25,169 nucleotides of DNA from Alistipes sp. (lineage in GTDB: Bacteria > Bacteroidota > Bacteroidia > Bacteroidales > Rikenellaceae), in NCBI GenBank assembly GCA_017559685.1, contig JAFYQY010000179.1:1-25169 (forward strand), written 5' to 3'. Position 1 is the first letter of the stretch. Each line of letters opens with the position of its first letter. Of the stretch, positions 19,433 through 25,169 are shown piece after piece. The notes beneath the pieces were generated by a model that was given only the letters and a program-made list of their open reading frames with translations, did no database searches and was not told the origin of the DNA. The position numbers were made by a program, and so were the translations under genes.

Positions 19433-21640
19433 ATGATACAGACAGTTGTTAAAAGAGATGGCCGAATTGTAGGCTTTAATCGTGAGAAGATAGCCGCAGC
19501 TATCCGCAAGGCGATGCTTACGACCGAGAATGGCGAGGATGATATTCTCGTCTCGAAAATCGTCGACCGCATCGAGTTCCGAGGCAACGAGCAGTCGTCG
19601 GTCGAGGAGATTCAGGATATGGTCGAGATGGAGTTGATGGCTTCGCCTCGTAAGGAGGTTGCCAAGAAGTACATCGCATACCGCAACCAGCGCAGTATCG
19701 CCCGCAAGGCGAAGACTCGTGAGATGTTCCTCGAGATTGTAGATGCAAAATCGAACGACGTAACACGTGAGAATGCCAATATGAACGCCGATACACCGGC
19801 AGGTATGATGATGAAGTTTGCATCGGAGACTACAAAGCCATTTGTGGACGACTACTTGCTTTCGGAGGAGACTTTGTCGGCGATGAAGAACAACTATCTC
19901 CACATCCACGACAAGGACTACTACCCTACCAAGTCGCTCACCTGCATCCAGCACCCATTGGATAAGATTCTCGAGCACGGCTTCCAGGCGGGTCACGGCG
20001 AGAGCCGCCCTACAAAGCGCATCGAGACCGCTTCGATTATGGCTTGCATCTCGATGGAGACAGTACAGAACGAGATGCACGGAGGTCAGGCTATCCCTGC
20101 CTTCGACTTCTACCTTGCGCCTTATGTTCGTCGTAGCTATGTCGAGGAGATTAAGACCGTCGAGAAGCTCACAGGCATCGACTTGAAGCACCTCTACGAC
20201 GCGGAGATCGAGGACTACATCTACCAAGAGCTAGACTTCTTGCAGGGCGACGAGCGTTTCAAGCAGCACGCCATAAACCGCACCGTTAATCGTGTGCACC
20301 AATCTATGGAGGCCTTCATCCACAATATGAATACCATCCACTCTCGTGGCGGTAATCAGGTAGTATTCTCGTCTATCAACTACGGTACCGACACATCGGC
20401 CGAGGGACGTTGCATCATCCGTGAGTTGTTGCAATCAACCTACGAGGGCGTTGGTGGTGGCTCGACCGCAATCTTCCCTATCCAGATTTGGAAGAAGAAG
20501 CGTGGCGTGAGCTACTTGCCAGCGGATAGAAACTACGATCTCTACCAGGAGGCTTGCAAGGTTGCAGCACGTCGTTTCTTCCCTAACTTCGTAAACCTCG
20601 ACGCTACATTCAACCAGCACGAGAAGTGGAACGAGAACGACCCTAAGCGCTACATCTACGAGGTGGCAACAATGGGTTGTCGTACCCGTGTATTCGAGAA
20701 TCGCTATGGCGAGAAGACCTCAATTGCTCGAGGTAACCTCTCGTTCTCGACAATCAATATCGTACGCTTGGCTATCGAGTCGATGTCAATCGAGGATAAG
20801 AACCGTCGTATCGAGAGCTTCTTTGCGAAGTTGGACGAGTTGCTCGAGGTTACTGCAAAGCAGTTGTGCGAGCGCTACAACTTCCAGAAGAGCGCATTGG
20901 CAAAGCAGTTCCCACTCTTGATGTCGTCGTTGTGGTCGGGTTGCGAGAATCTCAAGCCACACGACACTATCGAGCGTGTAATCAACCAGGGAACACTCGG
21001 AATTGGTTTTATCGGTCTTGCCGAGGCTCTTATCGCCTTGGTTGGTAAGCACCACGGCGAGAGCGAGGAGGCTCAGCAGTTGGGCTTGCGCATCGTAACC
21101 TATATGCGAGACAGAGCTAACGAGTTCTCGGAGCGCTATCAGCACAACTTCAGTATTTTGGCGACCCCTGCCGAGGGTTTATCTGGCCGCTTCACACGCA
21201 TCGACCGCAAGAAGTTTGGCGTAATTGAGGGCGTTACCGACAAGATTTACTACACCAACTCGAACCACGTGCCTGTATACTACAAGTGCTCGCCTAAGCA
21301 CAAGGCGGAGATTGAGGCGCCATATCACGATCTCACTCGTGGTGGTCACATCTTCTACATCGAGATTGACGGCGATGCTACCCACAACCCACAGGCGATT
21401 ATGGATATCGTCGATTTGATGGATAAGCACAACATCGGCTACTGCTCGGTAAACCACAACCGCAACCGCTGTATGAACTGCGGCTACGAGGATGCACAGT
21501 CGGAGTTGGCTGTATGCCCTAAATGTGGTAGCGACAACATCGATAAGTTGCAGCGCATCACAGGCTATCTCGTAGGTACAACCGACCGATGGAACAGAGC
21601 AAAATTGGCGGAGTTGAATGATAGAGTCATCCACAAATAG
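19433..21640 (+). CDS. nrdD: Anaerobic (class III) ribonucleoside-triphosphate reductase
   Basis: A 735-residue glycyl-radical enzyme that reduces ribonucleoside triphosphates to deoxy forms without oxygen. An N-terminal ATP-cone (VVKRDGRIVGFNREKIAAAI and on to about residue 95) gives allosteric control. The large ten-stranded barrel follows. At the C-terminus a zinc ribbon with two CxxC pairs (CMNCG and CPKCG) precedes the radical site RITGYLVGTTDRW, in which Gly711 would carry the radical. The gene is under a B12 riboswitch and overlaps nrdG by 23 bases. All key parts are present and the length is normal. Confidence 0.97.
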   Translation: MIQTVVKRDGRIVGFNREKIAAAIRKAMLTTENGEDDILVSKIVDRIEFRGNEQSSVEEIQDMVEMELMASPRKEVAKKYIAYRNQRSIARKAKTREMFLEIVDAKSNDVTRENANMNADTPAGMMMKFASETTKPFVDDYLLSEETLSAMKNNYLHIHDKDYYPTKSLTCIQHPLDKILEHGFQAGHGESRPTKRIETASIMACISMETVQNEMHGGQAIPAFDFYLAPYVRRSYVEEIKTVEKLTGIDLKHLYDAEIEDYIYQELDFLQGDERFKQHAINRTVNRVHQSMEAFIHNMNTIHSRGGNQVVFSSINYGTDTSAEGRCIIRELLQSTYEGVGGGSTAIFPIQIWKKKRGVSYLPADRNYDLYQEACKVAARRFFPNFVNLDATFNQHEKWNENDPKRYIYEVATMGCRTRVFENRYGEKTSIARGNLSFSTINIVRLAIESMSIEDKNRRIESFFAKLDELLEVTAKQLCERYNFQKSALAKQFPLLMSSLWSGCENLKPHDTIERVINQGTLGIGFIGLAEALIALVGKHHGESEEAQQLGLRIVTYMRDRANEFSERYQHNFSILATPAEGLSGRFTRIDRKKFGVIEGVTDKIYYTNSNHVPVYYKCSPKHKAEIEAPYHDLTRGGHIFYIEIDGDATHNPQAIMDIVDLMDKHNIGYCSVNHNRNRCMNCGYEDAQSELAVCPKCGSDNIDKLQRITGYLVGTTDRWNRAKLAELNDRVIHK

Positions 21641-22124
21641 TATTCGCATACTCGACATAAAGTACGGAACATCCGTCGATGGTATTGGTCTACGCACCTC
21701 GCTCTATTGTGCGGGGTGCGAGCACCATTGTATGGGGTGTCATAACCCACAATCGTGGAGCGAGAAGGGCGGCGAGGCTATCGCTGTGGAGGAGCTCTTT
21801 GCACGCATAGTCGATGCCGATATGAATGTTACCTTTACGGGTGGCGACCCGATGCTTCATCCCGAAGGCTTCATCGAGTTGGCGCAGATGATAAAACAGC
21901 AGACGACAAAAACGATTTGGTGCTATACGGGTTATCGCTTCGAGGAGCTTCTGCAACACCCCACTCGTCGCAAGCTTGTGGAGTTGTGCGATGTGATTGT
22001 CGACGGACGCTACGTAGAGGCGGAGCGAGATTTATCGTTGCACTTCCGAGGCAGTCGCAACCAAAGAATAATCGACGTAGCGAACTCTCTAAAAGCCGAA
22101 GAGGTGGTTCTGCTTGAGAGATAA
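21618..22124 (+). CDS. nrdG: Anaerobic ribonucleotide reductase activating protein
   Basis: A 168-residue radical SAM enzyme that makes the glycyl radical on NrdD using S-adenosylmethionine and a 4Fe-4S cluster. The cluster motif is C34-x3-C38-x2-C41 (CEHHCMGC), with an extra Cys31; the SAM-binding GGDP is at residues 75-78 (TFTGGDPML). The start overlaps the end of nrdD by 23 bases, which indicates coupled translation. Function follows from family and context. Confidence 0.95.
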   Translation: MIESSTNSIRILDIKYGTSVDGIGLRTSLYCAGCEHHCMGCHNPQSWSEKGGEAIAVEELFARIVDADMNVTFTGGDPMLHPEGFIELAQMIKQQTTKTIWCYTGYRFEELLQHPTRRKLVELCDVIVDGRYVEAERDLSLHFRGSRNQRIIDVANSLKAEEVVLLER

Positions 22125-22137
22125 TTTTAACGAACAA

Positions 22138-22168
22138 GGGGTTGTCCAACATAAAGTTGAGCAACCCC
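22138..22168. terminator. Hairpin between nrdG and the convergent zinc protein gene
   Basis: GGGGTTG pairs with CAACCCC, with an inner stem CAAC/GTTG and one mismatch, around ATAAA. It lies 13 bases after nrdG. T runs are poor on both sides, so it may need other factors. Confidence 0.6.
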
Positions 22169-22204
22169 ATTTCATTTAGAAATTGTATAACAAGTAGGCA
22201 GTTT

Positions 22205-22534
22205 CTACTTCTTCAAGAAGCAGGTCTTAAGCACTATGCTGCTACCCTCAATTTTGCAATCAACCTCCTCGGGGTTGTCGGTAAGACGGATGCTCTTGAC
22301 CTTGGTACCTCGCTTGATAACCATCGACGAGCCGCGCACCTTCAAATCCTTGATAACGGTTACAGAGTCGCCATCGAGCAACTCGGCGCCATTGCTATCC
22401 TTTGGCACATTGTCGGTCGCTGCAGCACTCTCCTCGCCATCGAACTCGTATGCGCAATCGGGGCACACATACAACGATCCGTCAAAATATACATACTCTC
22501 CGCCACACTTAGGACACTGTGTAATTTCGCTCAT
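22205..22534 (-). CDS. yjdM: YjdM/PhnA-like zinc-ribbon protein
   Basis: A 109-residue cytoplasmic protein of the family called PhnA or YjdM. The zinc ribbon has Cys7, Cys10, Cys24 and Cys27 (CPKC and CPDC). The C-terminal SH3-like part reads GDSVTVIKDLKVRGSSMVIK, then VDCKIEGSSIVLKTCFLKK, as in the family. The old link to phosphonoacetate hydrolase is not thought to apply to these small proteins, and the real role is unclear. It ends a probable operon with the CAT-like, FKBP and mnmE genes. Confidence 0.92.
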   Translation of the reverse strand: MSEITQCPKCGGEYVYFDGSLYVCPDCAYEFDGEESAAATDNVPKDSNGAELLDGDSVTVIKDLKVRGSSMVIKRGTKVKSIRLTDNPEEVDCKIEGSSIVLKTCFLKK

Positions 22535-22568
22535 AAATTTTCGTTTTTTATAGTTTGTTATATACTTT

Positions 22569-23210
22569 TTACATCTTTATAGCATCAATTTCAGTCTGCA
22601 AATTATTAAGAAAACGAGCAGCGTGCGCGCCGTCCATCTGGGTGTGATGAAACTGAAACGATACGGTTAGCGTACTCTTGAATAGGCCTCGTTTATACTT
22701 GCCCCAAATCATAAACGGATTGTTGAAAATGCCGCTATACATTCCCAGCGCACCATCAATTTCGTACTGCGCCAATGCTGATGTGCCGATAACCATGCTC
22801 TCTGCCGAGAGGTCGTGGTCTGTGCAACTCTCCGCAACCTGTTTCGTAAGTCGCAGATAGTTGCTGTTAAACTGCGCCAAATCCTCGTTGAAAGGTAGGT
22901 CGCACGAGCTAACCTCATCCTTGCTATTGGCAACGATAGTATTTACCGCAATGGTATCAAACTGCATCAATTTACCATTCACGGGGAGCATATAAAACTC
23001 CTTGACCTTCGCTGCAGCACGACCTATGCAGTAACACATCAACATATTGAATTTAAGCCCCTCTCTACGGCTAATTCTCACAAGTCGCGACACATCAAGC
23101 GTCTTGAAGAATGTCACCATAGGATTCGGTGCCTGCATCCACATCTCGAAGGCGTATGCTCGCGTGGTATCTTTTGGATTAATCTCTCTCATTACTATTT
23201 TTCGCTGCAT
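22569..23210 (-). CDS. Chloramphenicol acetyltransferase-like acyltransferase
   Basis: A 213-residue protein of the CAT family, normally a trimeric acetyl-CoA-dependent O-acyltransferase. The active-site motif HHTQMDG is at 188-194, with His189 as the general base and Asp193 as the structural partner. The CAT fold is complete in length. The N-terminus differs from that of classical resistance enzymes, and the gene lies in what looks like a chromosomal operon 14 bases after the FKBP gene. So I do not call it a resistance gene; the natural acceptor is unknown. ATG at 23192 (MREINP) is an alternative start. Confidence 0.85.
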   Translation of the reverse strand: MQRKIVMREINPKDTTRAYAFEMWMQAPNPMVTFFKTLDVSRLVRISRREGLKFNMLMCYCIGRAAAKVKEFYMLPVNGKLMQFDTIAVNTIVANSKDEVSSCDLPFNEDLAQFNSNYLRLTKQVAESCTDHDLSAESMVIGTSALAQYEIDGALGMYSGIFNNPFMIWGKYKRGLFKSTLTVSFQFHHTQMDGAHAARFLNNLQTEIDAIKM

Positions 23211-23224
23211 TATGTTATGTGTGT

Positions 23225-23623
23225 TTACTTCACGTCCAGCAACGTGATGTCAAAGATAAGCGTAGAGTAAGCTTTTATCACTCCAGCCGAGCGTGTTCCA
23301 TAGCCAAGGTTGTAAGGGATAACTATCTCCCAGCGTGAACCCACAGGCATCTCACGCAGTGCGGTAGACCAGCCTGTGATAAGCTCATTGAGGCGGAATG
23401 TCGCAGGGTGTCCCTTCTGCGTTTTGTCAAACACCTTACCATTGATAAGCGATCCCGTGTAATATACGGAAATAAAACTTTTAGGCGAAGGCTTAGGGCC
23501 ACTACCCTTGTTTATCACCCGATACATCACACCATTGAACATAGTTTTCACTCCGGGTCTCTGCGCATATTCCTGCAAGAACTCCTGGTTCCTGATCTTG
23601 TATTGACTGTCAATAGGTGGCAT
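23225..23623 (-). CDS. FKBP-type peptidyl-prolyl isomerase
   Basis: A 132-residue protein with an FKBP domain at about 45-131: SVYYTGSLINGKVFDKT, then LITGWSTALREMPVGSRWEI, PYNLGYGTR and the closing STLIFDITLLDV. The usual active-site residues (Tyr, Phe, Asp in VFDKT, Trp in GWSTAL, Tyr in NLGYG) are present. The first 40 residues (NQEFLQEYAQRPGVKTM) are a helical lead as in many Bacteroidota FKBPs, but there is no signal peptide or lipobox, so it is predicted cytoplasmic. It sits 73 bases after mnmE. Confidence 0.93.
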   Translation of the reverse strand: MPPIDSQYKIRNQEFLQEYAQRPGVKTMFNGVMYRVINKGSGPKPSPKSFISVYYTGSLINGKVFDKTQKGHPATFRLNELITGWSTALREMPVGSRWEIVIPYNLGYGTRSAGVIKAYSTLIFDITLLDVK

Positions 23624-23696
23624 ACTGTCAGCTACTTTTATTTCTTTCTTTCGTTATATTCTCATACGTCTGCTCAATGCAATTTTCACAAATCAA

Positions 23697-25022
23697 CTAC
23701 TTGCCGATGCAGAAGTGGGAGAAGATGTTTTTTAAGATGTCGTCGTTGGTGATGCGACCGGTGATTTCGGCGAGGGCGGTGATTGCCGAGCGGATATCCT
23801 CGGCCAACAACTCCTCCGAAATACCGTAGTCGAGTGCCGCTATCGCCTGCGTCATATCGTTATGTGCACGGCTCAGCGCCTCGAAGTGGCGCAAGTTCGA
23901 CACCACAACCTCACCCCTATAAAGTCCCTCGGTATCGACTGTCGCTCGGAGTGCCTTGCGCAGTTCATCCACGCCCTCGCCCTCACGAGCCGAGATATAG
24001 ATTGCATCCTCGATATCACGTTTCGACGAGGTATCTATCTTATTGACAACCAGCAACAAAGTCTGTCCTTCTTCAAGTTCAGGCAACTCCAATTCCGACT
24101 GCTGCGGCTCGGTCATATAGAGCACTATTTGTGCCTGGCGGATAGCTCGTTCGGTGCGTTCGATGCCCATCTTTTCGAGTTTATCGTCGGTATCGTGCAA
24201 GCCCGCAGTATCGACAAAGCGGAAGCGGATATCATCTATCACGACGCTCTCCTCTATCGTATCTCGGGTAGTGCCCGCAATATCCGAAACCATCGCTCTA
24301 TCGTCGCCCACAAGGCGATTAAGCAGGGTGCTCTTACCCACATTCGGGCGACCTACAATAGCCACCGCAACGCCCTCACGGATAGCATTTCCTACCTTGA
24401 ACGACTCCATAAGTCGCACCACGGCATCGTCCGTATTCTCGAGCATCGAGCGCAGTTTTGCACGGTCGGCAAACTCGACATCCTCCTCCGAAAAGTCGAG
24501 TTCGAGTTCGAGCAGAGAGGTGATATTGAGCAACTCCTCACGCAACTCGTCGAGCAGAGCTGAGTAGCCACCACGCATCTGCGTAGCCGCCACAGCGTGT
24601 GCTGCACGTGACTCGGCTGCAATCAAATCGGCCACCGCCTCGGCCTGCGAGAGGTCGATGCGTCCCGCCGCCAAAGCTCGCTGCGAGAACTCGCCCGCCG
24701 AAGCCATCTGTGCACCCTGCTCACACAAGAGGCGAATAACCTCCGAAGCGATATAGCGTGAGCCGTGAATCGAAATCTCGATCGACTCCTCGCCCGTATA
24801 GGAGTATGGTGCACGGAAAATCGCCACCACAACATCGTCTACAACACGCTCGCCGTCGCAAATAGTGCCATAGTGTATCGTGTGCGACTTCGCCTCCGAA
24901 AGGGGTTTACGCCCCTTAAAGATGCGGTCGCACAGCGCCACCGATCCCTCGCCACTCATACGAATGACAGCGATAGCACCACCCAGCGCAGTCGCTGGCG
25001 CAACAATTATTGGATTAGTCAT
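23697..25022 (-). CDS. mnmE: tRNA modification GTPase MnmE
   Basis: A 441-residue protein that, with MnmG, makes the 5-carboxymethylaminomethyl group on wobble uridine 34 of some tRNAs. The N-terminal folate-binding domain spans about 1-118 (PATALGGAIAVIRMSG). The helical region holds an inserted G domain: G1 GRPNVGKS at 224-231, G2 AGTTRDTIE, G3 DTAG at 271-274, G4 NKID at 327-330. The protein ends in the family motif CIGK (438-441) with the catalytic cysteine. The length is normal and every motif is intact. Confidence 0.98.
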   Translation of the reverse strand: MTNPIIVAPATALGGAIAVIRMSGEGSVALCDRIFKGRKPLSEAKSHTIHYGTICDGERVVDDVVVAIFRAPYSYTGEESIEISIHGSRYIASEVIRLLCEQGAQMASAGEFSQRALAAGRIDLSQAEAVADLIAAESRAAHAVAATQMRGGYSALLDELREELLNITSLLELELDFSEEDVEFADRAKLRSMLENTDDAVVRLMESFKVGNAIREGVAVAIVGRPNVGKSTLLNRLVGDDRAMVSDIAGTTRDTIEESVVIDDIRFRFVDTAGLHDTDDKLEKMGIERTERAIRQAQIVLYMTEPQQSELELPELEEGQTLLLVVNKIDTSSKRDIEDAIYISAREGEGVDELRKALRATVDTEGLYRGEVVVSNLRHFEALSRAHNDMTQAIAALDYGISEELLAEDIRSAITALAEITGRITNDDILKNIFSHFCIGK

Positions 25023-25043
25023 TTTTACTATCTTTTTATAAGT

Positions 25044-25169
25044 CTAAACCGACACCTGCAAAATGGGATTATAAGCAGATGAGAGTAAGGCAAACAAGGA
25101 GCCGAGCGCACAGCATAGTAAGCCTATGTGAGCAGCTCGGCTACCGCAGTTTAACGCAACTATCGCTGC
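25044..25169 (-). other. Structured region or partial reading frame at the window edge
   Basis: A hydrophobic frame runs from the window edge to TAG 25044 (ends SAYNPILQVSV), 41 codons with no stop. The same DNA holds two hairpins: GCCGAGC (25101-25107) with GCTCGGC (25135-25141), enclosing CATAG/CTATG, and a GCAG/CTGC pair near the edge. It may be the 3' end of a gene cut by the window or a non-coding structured repeat; the composition does not decide. It ends 21 bases before the mnmE start. Confidence 0.3.

Noticed and set aside
22569..23210. Chloramphenicol resistance gene
   Set aside because: The catalytic motif is present, but the N-terminus is unlike resistance enzymes, and it sits in a chromosomal operon with mnmE, FKBP and yjdM, with no mobile element.
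1..25169. Integrated element with attachment sites, integrase or transposase
   Set aside because: No integrase, transposase, phage structural gene or terminal repeat is seen. The tRNA-Glu at 2454 has its own terminator and no duplicated 3' end was found by eye.

Overview
The window comes from a member of the Bacteroidota, most likely the order Bacteroidales. Promoters fit the Bacteroidota pattern (TTTG, a spacer of about 19-20 bases, then TAnnTTTG). The tRNA gene does not encode CCA, most starts lack a strong Shine-Dalgarno sequence, and several families (BspA-type leucine-rich repeats, the HTH-like protein at 14837, SDR-type threonine dehydrogenase) are typical of the phylum. I cannot name the genus from the sequence.

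Layout. Positions 1-2700 hold ordinary genes: ferritin, an SDR L-threonine dehydrogenase, a small lipoprotein and tRNA-Glu(CTC). From 14789 down to 2695 almost everything is on the minus strand. A Ser/Thr kinase with one transmembrane helix (13911-14789) is followed by an open tail in the same frame after a single TAG. After a gap of about 410 bases comes a tight run of 13 genes (13197 to 5003). In order these are: a small membrane protein, an inner-membrane OmpA-domain protein, a basic 49-residue protein, a TerB-like protein, a tandem-domain protein, a PD-(D/E)XK nuclease-like protein, a 68-residue single-domain protein, a second tandem-domain protein, a membrane protein, a membrane-anchored periplasmic protein, a coiled-coil protein, a histone-H1-like fusion with the tandem domain, an outer-membrane barrel, and last a KAP-family ATPase (14 entries if the small membrane protein is counted separately from the main run). 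Pyroglutamyl peptidase and an unusual voltage-gated-type channel follow directly.

The run is bound together by shared domains. One domain occurs six times in three of its proteins. A second makes up the whole 68-residue protein and the N-terminus of the OmpA protein. A third is shared by the OmpA protein and the C-terminus of the KAP ATPase. The predicted locations go from cytoplasm (ATPase, TerB, nuclease, basic proteins) through the inner membrane and peptidoglycan to the outer membrane. I infer one undescribed trans-envelope system, perhaps for stress or phage response; the function is not shown by the sequence.

Positions 15506-19014 hold a second accessory block: a small exported protein, a leucine-rich-repeat protein without signal peptide, an unknown protein, and four small paralogs in the order A-B-A-B. 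The two A paralogs end in a peptide resembling the SSB C-terminal tip. Three promoters here carry the same palindrome, TTTTTCGAAAAA, in or next to the spacer, which suggests shared regulation.

Positions 19077-22168 hold a terminator, a cobalamin riboswitch and the anaerobic ribonucleotide reductase pair nrdD-nrdG. The last part, on the minus strand, is a probable operon mnmE - FKBP isomerase - CAT-like acyltransferase - YjdM/PhnA-like zinc protein.
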